DNA from: Lachnospiraceae bacterium
GTDB lineage: Bacteria; Bacillota; Clostridia; Lachnospirales; Lachnospiraceae
Reading direction: 5' to 3'
Assembly: GCA_021203465.1 (NCBI GenBank)
Contig: JAJQBC010000092.1
Coordinates: forward strand, 1 to 58,471
Length of the DNA: 58,471 nucleotides
The translations under genes and the position numbers were made by a program. Shown here one piece after another: positions 15,730 through 23,583 of the stretch (the first letter of the stretch is position 1; the number at the start of each line of letters is the position of its first letter). The notes under the pieces are model-generated. The model did no database searches. It was not told where the DNA came from and saw nothing but the letters and a program-made list of their open reading frames with translations.

Positions 15730-17526
15730 TTACGCGTTCGCCGCAAGCTCCTCCGCGGAGAGCTGCGACAAAGCGATCTGCTGATAAACAGCACAATTTT
15801 TCATCAGTTCCTCATGCGTGCCGATCCCGGCAACCGCGCCATTATCCAGTACCACGATCCGGTCCGCATTCCGGATGGTTCCGATCCGCTGCGCGACGAT
15901 CAGGCAGGTCGTCCCCTTGAGATCGGTTTTGATCCGCTCCCGCAATGTCCGGTCCGTCTTATAGTCCAGCGCCGAGAAGGAATCGTCAAAGATCAAAATC
16001 TCCGGCTTTCTGGCGATAGCCCTCGCGATCGAGAGGCGCTGCTTCTGGCCGCCCGACACATTGGAGCCACTCTGGGAAATGTGTCCCTTAAGCCCTCCAT
16101 CCATCGCATGGACGAAGTCGGAAGCCTGGGCGATGTCCAGCGCATTCTCCACATCGGCCTGCGTCTTTTTCTGTCCGCTCTTGCCAAAGCTAACATTTCC
16201 CTCCACCGTATCGGCGAACAGAGTCGCCTTCTGCGGGATATAGCCGATCTTATTGTAAAGCGTCTCAAAACTGTAGATCCGGACGTCTTTTCCGTCCAGC
16301 AGAACGGTGCCCGACGTGACGTCGTAGAGTCTCGCGGCGAGTCCGGCCAGCGTCGTTTTTCCGGAGCCTGTCGCGCCGATAAATGCGACGGTCTCTCCCT
16401 TCTTTGCCGTAAACGAGATGTGTTTCAGGCAGTCCTCGGAAGCGTCGGGATAGTGGAACGACACATCCCGGAATTCAATACTCCCGCTCTCCTCCGATAC
16501 GGTTTCCGCACCCTCCTTCACCGCAATATCCGCGTCAATCACTTCATTGATACGGCTGGCGGACACCTGCGCACGGGGCAGCAGCATGAAGATCATCAGC
16601 AGCATCACGAAGGACATAATCACATACAGGGCATAAGAGCTGAAGGAGACAACCTCGCCGAGCATCAACGAGCGGGCGGAAACGGACGCTGCGATCGCCT
16701 CTGCCGTACCACCCAGCGGGATCTCAATCGCGTTGATCAGCCTGGCTCCCACAAAGTAAATGCCGACGCTCACACAGCTCTGGACAAACATCATAATCGG
16801 AGAAAGGAAAGCCATCCCGCGTCCGGTAAAGAGCTGCGTCCGCATCAGATTGTTATTCGCTGTCTCGAACTTGTCCTCCTGGTACTGCTCCGCGTTGAAC
16901 GCGCGCACCACCCGGATGCCGTTCAGGTTTTCGCCTGTGATCCGGTTCACATCGTCGATCTGCCGCTGCACGATGCGGAACCTCGGGATCATGATGGCCA
17001 GCAGGATAACCATCGCACTCACAATGATGACCACCGCGGCCGCGACGACTGCGGACAGCTGCCAGCTTTTCCCGACAATCTTGATGATCGCCCAGATCGC
17101 CATAATGGGAGCCCGCAGCATCATCTGCAGTCCCATGGCGATGATCAGCTGGATCTGCGTGATATCGTTCGTAGTACGGGTGATGAGACTGGCGGTAGAG
17201 AACTTCTTGATCTCCCCGCTGCCCATCGCCGCGACCTTGTTGAACACCTTCGCACGGACGTCAAAGGAAAAGTCCGACGCGATCATGGCAGCAAAGTAGC
17301 CGACTACCACCGTCAGGAGGGCGCTGCACAGGGCGCAGCCGAGCATCTTCCCGCCCGCCGCGTAGTACTGCGACAGCTCCGTGACCTCGCTGCTGATCAG
17401 CACCGTAATTTCCGCCGTGTAGTCCGGCAGGCGCAGATCAAAATATACCTGACCGCAGACGAGTAACAGGCACAGAAGCGCCAGCCACCGGTCTTTGGTC
17501 TTCATGTTTCGAAAAATATGAATCAT
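15730..17526 (-). CDS. ABC exporter subunit (degenerate Walker B)
   Basis: A 598-residue half-transporter, first gene of the operon. Six membrane helices occupy residues ~15-330. In the ATPase domain, Walker A is GATGSGKTT (~388) and the signature VSGGQKQ is good, but Walker B is ILIFDDSFS (~513), with Asp where the catalytic Glu should be. With its partner it gives one consensus and one degenerate ATP site, the pattern of heterodimeric exporters. The start at 17526 follows AAGGAGGT (17533-17540). Operator palindromes begin 20 bases upstream, so the TetR protein probably represses the whole operon. A collapsed copy lies at 4471-5200. Confidence 0.9.
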   Translation of the reverse strand: MIHIFRNMKTKDRWLALLCLLLVCGQVYFDLRLPDYTAEITVLISSEVTELSQYYAAGGKMLGCALCSALLTVVVGYFAAMIASDFSFDVRAKVFNKVAAMGSGEIKKFSTASLITRTTNDITQIQLIIAMGLQMMLRAPIMAIWAIIKIVGKSWQLSAVVAAAVVIIVSAMVILLAIMIPRFRIVQRQIDDVNRITGENLNGIRVVRAFNAEQYQEDKFETANNNLMRTQLFTGRGMAFLSPIMMFVQSCVSVGIYFVGARLINAIEIPLGGTAEAIAASVSARSLMLGEVVSFSSYALYVIMSFVMLLMIFMLLPRAQVSASRINEVIDADIAVKEGAETVSEESGSIEFRDVSFHYPDASEDCLKHISFTAKKGETVAFIGATGSGKTTLAGLAARLYDVTSGTVLLDGKDVRIYSFETLYNKIGYIPQKATLFADTVEGNVSFGKSGQKKTQADVENALDIAQASDFVHAMDGGLKGHISQSGSNVSGGQKQRLSIARAIARKPEILIFDDSFSALDYKTDRTLRERIKTDLKGTTCLIVAQRIGTIRNADRIVVLDNGAVAGIGTHEELMKNCAVYQQIALSQLSAEELAANA

Positions 17527-17545
17527 GTCAAAACCTCCTTTTGTA

Positions 17546-17671
17546 TACAACATTTGTTGTATTGCAGGGTATGTTATCACTACCATCTGGATTTATCAAG
17601 CAACAATTTCCAACATTTGTTGTATTTTTTGTGTTTGAACGCTTGTTTTTTTGCAACACGAGTTGTATAAT
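17546..17671. promoter_or_regulatory. TetR operator/promoter region C (operon/TetR)
   Basis: Three inverted repeats occur: TACAACATTTGTTGTA (17546-17561), CAACATTTGTTG (17611-17622) and CAACACGAGTTG (17654-17665). The plus-strand TetR promoter is TTGTTT (17643-17648), 17 bases, TATAAT (17666-17671), with the third repeat inside the spacer. The minus-strand operon promoter lies between repeats 1 and 2 (TTGCTTGATAA, about 17594-17604 as -35 region). This is the clearest version of the shared operator. Confidence 0.75.
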
Positions 17672-17734
17672 GCACGCGTAAATATACAGCAAATCTTTCC
17701 ATTCCATTTTTGCGGGGGAATAAGGAGGCAACTC

Positions 17735-18247
17735 ATGAAAAAACAATCAAAAGTCACAGATGCGACAAGAGAATCTCTTGTGAATGCTTTCTTTCAGCTG
17801 GCCAAGGGGAAAAACATTGATCGAATTACCATCCGAGAAATCACGGATCTTGCCGGATACGAACGGACAACCTTTTACCGGTATTTCGTAGACGTCTTCG
17901 CTTTGATTGAATATGCCGAGAATCAGCTTTTGCAAAGCGCCCGGGAAGCGATAGAGTCACAACAGAGTGAAAGCACATTCGGCGAAAAGCAGTTTTTCCA
18001 AATTATCATTCAGTGTTTTCACGAAAATGCAGATCGTGTGTCCGTCCTGCTTTCCGAACGAAATCGCTCCCATTTTTTGAGGAGAATCAAAGAAAATGTG
18101 ACAAACAACCTCTATATACAGAATAACGACAGTCCCAGAAAAATGGTGGTGAGGGATATCTATTTTTATGGTATTTTCCATGCCATATCGGTCAACCTGC
18201 AGAACAAGGACGCACTCCCCGATGAGGACCTGCTGGACATTATTTAG
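17735..18247 (+). CDS. TetR/AcrR-family regulator, shortened by an amber codon
   Basis: A 170-residue TetR repressor, close paralogue of the gene at 5383. The DNA-binding helix-turn-helix (IDRITIREITDLAGYERTTFYRYF) is nearly identical, so the two proteins probably bind the same palindromes. The start at 17735 follows AAGGAGG. At 18245-18247 a TAG replaces the CAG Gln codon of the paralogue. The frame beyond it (KLFENWYWPEM…) stays open and conserved to TGA at 18293-18295. The last helix is therefore lost unless the stop is read through. It may still function, or its role may have passed to the intact paralogue. Confidence 0.85.
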   Translation: MKKQSKVTDATRESLVNAFFQLAKGKNIDRITIREITDLAGYERTTFYRYFVDVFALIEYAENQLLQSAREAIESQQSESTFGEKQFFQIIIQCFHENADRVSVLLSERNRSHFLRRIKENVTNNLYIQNNDSPRKMVVRDIYFYGIFHAISVNLQNKDALPDEDLLDII

Positions 18248-18295
18248 AAGCTGTTTGAAAACTGGTACTGGCCGGAGATGAAAAAACAGGCCTGA

Positions 18296-18580
18296 CTTTT
18301 ACTCCTGATGTCCGCCACGCGGACTGCGAATACATCGGACCGGGGATGCTGTCCATCTTCTCATTCTTCCTCAATTGAATCTTCAGAATAACTTCATTAT
18401 AATAGCAGTTTTCCCAAAGTCCACCGGACATTTGAGAATATTTGGTAAGAATTTCGGCATGAGTAAGAAAATGTAACACTTTTGGACAAACAGGTAAAAA
18501 TGTGACCTTGCCATGAAGCACAAAATAGATTAACATGGCATTAAAAAGAATTGCTTTGCGGAAGAAAGGAAGTGGTGCGG
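18296..18580. other. Intergenic region with a likely promoter
   Basis: AT-rich and non-coding. TTGCCA (about 18510-18515), a 17-base gap and TAACAT (about 18533-18538) form a plausible plus-strand promoter for the next gene; AGGAAG precedes its ATG. No other repeat or RNA is evident. Confidence 0.35.
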
Positions 18581-19585
18581 ATGGCAGACAGCATGTCCCG
18601 CATTTTGATCGAAACCATTGTCAGGAGAACCCTGAAAGATTTAAAGGACTCTCCGGAACGCAGCATCCGAAATCTTGTCGATATGGCTCTGAGCTCTTCG
18701 GAGGGACGCTTTCAGCGCTCTTTTTTTTCGATTGCGGAAACGATGCTGAAAAATGAGAACAGCGCTTACTATGACGTCATAAAGGATGTCGTCGCCAATG
18801 TTGAGACGGAGCGCATTCTGCAGTTCGGAATGAACCTCGGCTATAACAGTTGCACGGAGGGAGCGGAAAAAATCCGCAAAAAAGAAGCCGAATGCGGCTT
18901 CAACGTTCCCTGGGTCATCTCAATCAACGTCGACATGAAGAGAGTCACAGAAAATCCGGAAAGCTACAATGCCATCCTCACGCAGGGAAAAAAGCTCGGC
19001 GTATACACCTGGATCCTGCAGGCACATGGATTGCTTCAGGAGGTTCTGCCCCTGATGCGAAGGCATACGGACTGTGCGTTTGTCCTATTCTGTGAACCCT
19101 CCGATCTCACCCCTGCCTTTCTGGACTGCATGTCAGATGTGAAACACCTGATGCTGGCCGTCCGCTATGATGAGAACGCCGGAGACGTGTACAGCCAGCT
19201 GCGAAAAAGACAGTTTTTCTATTCTGTATTCCATGTATATGAGGAAAAAGATGCAGAAAGCATTATCGGCGGAGACCTGTTCTACAGCACAGAACAGCTG
19301 CATCCGGTTTTCACCGCGGTCATCCCCGACGCGACCTGCTCCCGGGAGACGCGCGATCGGGTATACAGCGCAATCATGGGCTTTCACACAGAACAGGACT
19401 TTCAGACCCTGCCGCTGGATATGGTTCAGGATATTCGTTACATTGACAGTGTAATCTCCGGCGACGATTGTCTTGTCAGCTTTGACGCGGACGGCGGACT
19501 GTATTCCCGACAGGGAAAAGCAGAATCTTTGAATATATTTGACCAGCAGCTGGAAAATATTCTGCGTCAGGCATTTTCCAAGTAA
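18581..19585 (+). CDS. Unrecognised 334-residue protein
   Basis: I do not recognise this family. The start at 18581 (MADSMSRILIE) has AGGAAG upstream. The protein is soluble, with no signal peptide or membrane helix. A helical N-terminal half (~100 residues) is followed by alternating strand/helix segments (VPWVISINVDMK, VYTWILQAHGLLQEVLPLM, CAFVLFCEPSDLT, KHLMLAVRYDE). It ends in a region with CLVSFDADGGLYSRQGKA, loosely like the end of radical SAM/SPASM proteins. The CxxxCxxC radical SAM motif is absent, so if related it is catalytically dead. It stands alone between TetR genes. Confidence 0.7.
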   Translation: MADSMSRILIETIVRRTLKDLKDSPERSIRNLVDMALSSSEGRFQRSFFSIAETMLKNENSAYYDVIKDVVANVETERILQFGMNLGYNSCTEGAEKIRKKEAECGFNVPWVISINVDMKRVTENPESYNAILTQGKKLGVYTWILQAHGLLQEVLPLMRRHTDCAFVLFCEPSDLTPAFLDCMSDVKHLMLAVRYDENAGDVYSQLRKRQFFYSVFHVYEEKDAESIIGGDLFYSTEQLHPVFTAVIPDATCSRETRDRVYSAIMGFHTEQDFQTLPLDMVQDIRYIDSVISGDDCLVSFDADGGLYSRQGKAESLNIFDQQLENILRQAFSK

Positions 19586-19646
19586 ACAGGCCATTTAAAA
19601 TGTCAGCAAGCAAGAAGACGCAAAGACGCGGCGGCTGCGTTCTCCC

Positions 19647-20177
19647 TCATGACGCGTAGATAGTCGCCGCATTCCCTATCAGAGAGTGCAGGATATCGAC
19701 AAACTCCTCCGCAGGAATGTCGTATTTCCCGAGAAGCCAGCGTTTGAGCGAGCAGAGAAGACCGTCCACAACGAAATCTATGCATATGGGGTGAAGCTCT
19801 TTGCCTGCATAGACCGTCTGCAGTCGGTTCTGAATCATGGGGAACAGAAGCTCCTCAAAATGCGCCGAAAAAGAATTCTGTCCCTCGATTGCCAGTACCT
19901 TCCGGTAAAAGTCACGGTTCTCATAGAGATAGCTGCACAGAAGCTCCATAAACGTCCAGGCGTCCTTCGGCTCCTTTTTCACGATGGCAATAAAATTTTC
20001 ATCAAAAATCCAGGCGACCAGATCGTACTTGTCCTTGAAGTGATAATAGAAGCTCTTGCGGCTCATCCCATATTTTTCACAGATCTAAGCCACTGTGATT
20101 TTCTCGAAAGGCACCTCCTGCATCAGTTCCGTGAGCGCCCTGGCGTATGCCTGCTTTGTGATGTTGGAATAAGACAT
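19647..20177 (-). pseudogene. TetR (DhaS-like) regulator interrupted by an in-frame TAG
   Basis: ATG at 20177 starts MSYSNITKQAYARALTELMQ and continues EVPFEKITVA, but a TAG at 20085-20087 interrupts the helix-turn-helix before ICEKYGMSRKSFYYHFKDKYDLV. The remaining 139 codons to TGA at 19647 are intact and match the TetR C-terminal domain type 39/DhaS group (WTFMELLCSYLYENRDFYRKVL). One base change in the recognition region thus separates this from a normal ~175-residue regulator. It is divergent from the AI-2E permease gene, its probable former target. No second frame disruption is visible, so the mutation is recent or read through. Confidence 0.75.
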
Positions 20178-20275
20178 GATACACCGCTCCCTTGATTAGA
20201 GCAAATCTTAGCAGAAATCCTGTTTTTTTTCAAGAGACAAAGGTGACAAAATAAAATTTTGAAGAAGGAATCCTT

Positions 20276-21436
20276 ATGAAAAACAAGAAAAAAATCGATC
20301 TAAAACTGATGCTGAGCCTGTTCGGCGCAGCCGCGCTGGCAATCCTGCTCCAGTTCTTTCTTACTCATCTGAATCAGGTCGACGGCTTCCTTAAGACGGT
20401 GATCGGAATCCTGATGCCCTTCATCATTGGGGCGGTAATCGCCTATCTGCTGACGCCCACCTGCACTCGTCTGGAGAGCGGTCTTAAGAAGCTGCTGGCG
20501 AAAAGGAAGAACAGCGCCGGGCTGGCGGGAGGCTTAAGCGTCCTGCTCACCCTACTGCTGGCCGCCGTCGTTATCCTTGCGCTGCTGTTCATCGTCGTCC
20601 CGGCGCTGGCAAACAGTATCTATTCCATCCTGCTGCAGATCCCCTCCAGTATCCGGCATTTCCAGAACTGGGCGATCGAGCTGGCGGGCGACAATGAGAC
20701 GCTGCAAAACTATATTAACGACCTGACGGCTACCGCTTCCACCAGCCTTCCGGCCTGGCTTCGAAACACAGTGCTCCCCTGGCTACAGACGCTGATCGGC
20801 GGCGTCTCCGCAGGCGTGACGAGTGTTTTCAGCGCCCTTTATAATCTCCTGGTTGGGATCATCGTATCGGTCTACCTTCTGGGCAGCCGGAAAAATTTTG
20901 CCCGGCAGGGAAAAAAGATTCTTTATTGTGTTTTCAACCGCAAATGGGCAGACCGGATTCTGAATGAGATCCGCTACGCGGACCGAATGTTCACCGGTTT
21001 CCTGAGTGGCAGAATTATTGATTCCCTGATCATCGGCGTGATCTGTTTCATCGGCATGCTGATCCTCCGGATTCCCAATCCGCTGCTCATCAGCGTGATC
21101 GTGGGCGTCACGAATATCATCCCCTTCTTCGGCCCCTACATCGGCGCTGTTCCGTCCTTCCTGCCGATCCTGATGGTGAGCCCCATAAAGTCGCTCATCT
21201 TCCTGATCTTTATCCTGATCCTCCAGCAGTTCGACGGCAATATCTTAGGGCCACGTATCCTCGGGAACGTGACAGGTCTGAACAGCTTCTGGGTGTTGTT
21301 CGCGATTTTGTTCTTTGGAGGAATGTTCGGCTTTATCGGCATGATTGTCGGCGTACCGGTGTTCGCAGTCATTTATGATGTTATAAGAAAGCTTGTCAAT
21401 AAGGGACTGGCGTATCGCGAAGCGCAGGAATCGTAA
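20276..21436 (+). CDS. AI-2E family transporter (PerM/YtvI-type permease)
   Basis: A 386-residue integral membrane protein with about eight helices. The C-terminal block typical of the AI-2E exporter/permease family is present: GFLSGRIIDSLIIGVICFIGM, IPFFGPYIGAVPSFL, QQFDGNILGPRILG and GLNSFWVLFAILFFGG. Members include YtvI and some Na+/H+ antiporters, so the name does not prove autoinducer transport. The start at 20276 follows GAAGGAA. It is divergent from a broken TetR gene that may once have controlled it. Confidence 0.88.
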   Translation: MKNKKKIDLKLMLSLFGAAALAILLQFFLTHLNQVDGFLKTVIGILMPFIIGAVIAYLLTPTCTRLESGLKKLLAKRKNSAGLAGGLSVLLTLLLAAVVILALLFIVVPALANSIYSILLQIPSSIRHFQNWAIELAGDNETLQNYINDLTATASTSLPAWLRNTVLPWLQTLIGGVSAGVTSVFSALYNLLVGIIVSVYLLGSRKNFARQGKKILYCVFNRKWADRILNEIRYADRMFTGFLSGRIIDSLIIGVICFIGMLILRIPNPLLISVIVGVTNIIPFFGPYIGAVPSFLPILMVSPIKSLIFLIFILILQQFDGNILGPRILGNVTGLNSFWVLFAILFFGGMFGFIGMIVGVPVFAVIYDVIRKLVNKGLAYREAQES

Positions 21437-21490
21437 ATTTTTGTAGCGTTTGCAAAGGCTCTGCCCTCCGTGGCGCAAACATGAACAGGC

Positions 21491-22042
21491 TCAGTCATTC
21501 AATTTTTCTGCAATCTGCCGCAGCTTTTCCTGCACATCCGGCCTCTCATCAAGTCCCTTCTTATCCGTGCCGCCCATGCAGGCCTCTCCCACGCACTCCG
21601 CGCCGAGATCATCGAGCATGTACCGCAGTGTCTGAATCGCTCCCTGAAACTGCCGCGGGGATTCCGGCGCGCCGCCTGCGAGCAGGATCGCACCCTTCTT
21701 TGTGAGCGGCCTTTTGTCGCCGCGCAGAACTCCGGCCCAATAGACCTGCAGCCGATCGAGCACCGCTTTCATGGAGCCGGGAATATTGTAAAAATAAACC
21801 GGGGCTGCAAATACAATCCGATCTGCAGCTTCCAGATTTGCATAGATTTCTTCCATTCCATCATGGATTGCACACTCCGGATGTGTATAGCAGTAGCGGC
21901 AGTCACGACAGGGCATGATGTCCTTTCGGTTGTCCAGCGACAGGTATTCCACTTCTCCCTCAAGATATTCTGCGAGATATTCCGCCATGCGCATGCTGTG
22001 TCCGTTTTTCCGGGGTGAACCGGTGAGTATCAGTGTTTTCAT
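21491..22042 (-). CDS. NADPH-dependent FMN reductase/flavodoxin-fold oxidoreductase
   Basis: A 183-residue flavodoxin-like protein. The FMN phosphate loop is LTGSPRKNGHSMRMAEYL near the N-terminus, and IVFAAPVYFYNIPGSMKAVLDR is the second FMN segment. CRDCRYCYTHPECAIHDGME is the cysteine-containing insert common in the iron-sulfur flavoprotein-like clostridial group; it has four Cys but no clear 4Fe-4S spacing. ATG 22042 is chosen because MKTLILTGSPR is the family N-terminus. It lies downstream of a terminator and is probably monocistronic. Confidence 0.85.
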   Translation of the reverse strand: MKTLILTGSPRKNGHSMRMAEYLAEYLEGEVEYLSLDNRKDIMPCRDCRYCYTHPECAIHDGMEEIYANLEAADRIVFAAPVYFYNIPGSMKAVLDRLQVYWAGVLRGDKRPLTKKGAILLAGGAPESPRQFQGAIQTLRYMLDDLGAECVGEACMGGTDKKGLDERPDVQEKLRQIAEKLND

Positions 22043-22083
22043 ATCCTGTTCCCATCTTTTTTTGTTTTTCCTGCCCATTATAC

Positions 22084-22129
22084 ACAAAAAGAGGCTGCCG
22101 CACAATATCGCTCTTGTACAGCAGCCTCT
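22084..22129 (-). terminator. Rho-independent terminator after the GPH symporter gene
   Basis: AGAGGCTGC (22090-22098) and GCAGCCTCT (22121-22129) form a 9-bp stem. On the minus strand it is followed by TTTTTGTG. Confidence 0.8.
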
Positions 22130-22157
22130 GTCAGCCTGTTCTCAGGCTCCGGATATT

Positions 22158-23570
22158 TTATGATCTTGCCGCGATCTCTGCCGCGTACTGGTTTACCTTG
22201 TCCCTTGTGAGCCGGAAGCCGAACAGCAGACACAGCACCGCGATGATCAGTGCAATCACCGGGATTGCCATAAAGCCGATGCTGATTGCTCTCTTGAGCT
22301 GTTCGCTCGCCGCCGCAGCGTCGATATCTGCGCTGAAGGATCCCATGGCGAGACAGGCCGAGATGATGATGCCGCGGGTCATGATGCCGACCTTCAACAG
22401 CACATTCTGCAGACCGCTGATCCAGCCGGTCGCATTCTTTCCGGTCTTCCACTCACTGTACACGATCGTATCTCCGAACAGCGCCGGCATGCAGGCATAG
22501 GTGATGCCGTATCCAAACATCGCGACGCTCATCAGAATGATCACGAGCGTGACATTGTTGTAGAAGAGGAACGAGACGATAAGCAGAATCGCCTGAATCG
22601 CCATAACCCCGATACTTGTGCTCCTCGTGGAAAATTTATTGCTCAGCGTCTTGCTCAGGTACGCACCGATCACGCAGAAAATATTGGTGACCAGAATATA
22701 AGTGGCCAGCATACCCGCATTGTTCGCCACATAGGTAAAGTAGTAGGTAGCGATTCCCATCAGGACGAAATTAAACATGTACATCGCCAGATCCGCGACC
22801 AGCAGCGCAATAAGCGGGGGCGTCTGGAACAGCGCCCGAACGAGATCCATGCCGCTCGTCTTGTCCTTCGCGGCCGCCTTTTTCTTTTCCTCGTCCGCGG
22901 TCGTCTCCTGCGGCTGCACTTCCTCGTAGCCATCGAGCATCCGGAAATGCGCATAGTACAGAATCGCCATGACGCAGCCAAACGCAAACGCCGCGCCGCC
23001 GTACTGATTCACTTCCCCGATCAGACCCGCCATAATGCTGGCAACCGCCGGTCCGACATAGGAGAAGATCACCTTCGACAAGTTCGACCAGGCTCCTCTG
23101 GTAGCGGCGAGCTGGGAACGGTCCTCCGGCGTTTTTCCCGCCACAGAGATCATGGAGATGTTTGCCACATAGGGAATATTCCAGGCAATATGGCTGGTAA
23201 TCGCTGCGATGATGATGATTGCTGCCGAGAGCATTCCGTCGCCCACCTTGATAAACTGGAAGGCGTACAGGAAGGGCACCAGCCAAGGCAGGACGACCAG
23301 CCAGGAGCGGTAGCGACCCCATTTCATCGGCTTCACACTGTTGATGATCGCGCCGTACATCCAGGAGAGCACGGCGTCCACCGTGCTGGCGACCGTCGTG
23401 ATGAAGGTCACCATCGGCAAGCTGAACTGCGCGAGGTTTGTCAGGAAAAAGCTGAAATAATAGCTCTCAATATTGGACATCAGGGTGAAACCGCAGTCAC
23501 CGACGCCATAAAACAGTTTCAAAGCCTTACTGAGTTCTTTTTTCTTTGGCATATCTTGTTTTTCACTCAT
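22158..23570 (-). CDS. GPH-family sugar:cation symporter
   Basis: A 470-residue, twelve-helix major-facilitator protein of the glycoside-pentoside-hexuronide group. Typical pieces are KLFYGVGDCGFTLMSN, MYGAIINSVKPMKWGRYRSWL, the GAWSNLSKVIFSYVGP helix and GYGITYACMPALFGDTIVYSEWKTGKNATG. ATG 23570 (MSEKQDMPKKK) follows an AGAGGATA stretch and lies 13 bases after the methyltransferase-like gene, so the two are one operon. The family takes up glycosides or oligosaccharides with Na+ or H+. Here the substrate may be a methoxylated or aromatic glycoside, judging from the partner gene only. Confidence 0.87.
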   Translation of the reverse strand: MSEKQDMPKKKELSKALKLFYGVGDCGFTLMSNIESYYFSFFLTNLAQFSLPMVTFITTVASTVDAVLSWMYGAIINSVKPMKWGRYRSWLVVLPWLVPFLYAFQFIKVGDGMLSAAIIIIAAITSHIAWNIPYVANISMISVAGKTPEDRSQLAATRGAWSNLSKVIFSYVGPAVASIMAGLIGEVNQYGGAAFAFGCVMAILYYAHFRMLDGYEEVQPQETTADEEKKKAAAKDKTSGMDLVRALFQTPPLIALLVADLAMYMFNFVLMGIATYYFTYVANNAGMLATYILVTNIFCVIGAYLSKTLSNKFSTRSTSIGVMAIQAILLIVSFLFYNNVTLVIILMSVAMFGYGITYACMPALFGDTIVYSEWKTGKNATGWISGLQNVLLKVGIMTRGIIISACLAMGSFSADIDAAAASEQLKRAISIGFMAIPVIALIIAVLCLLFGFRLTRDKVNQYAAEIAARS

Positions 23571-23583
23571 TCTCTTATCCTCT

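Noticed and set aside
15625-17466. Long plus-strand open frame opposite the ABC subunit gene (613 codons)
   Set aside because: It is the mirror of a clear ABC exporter gene; the composition is His/Arg-rich and no family motif or ribosome site is present.
18245-20087. Pyrrolysine or other amber recoding
   Set aside because: Both TAG codons are in TetR genes, not methylamine methyltransferases; there is no PYLIS-like hairpin, and TAG serves as a normal stop for TraX.
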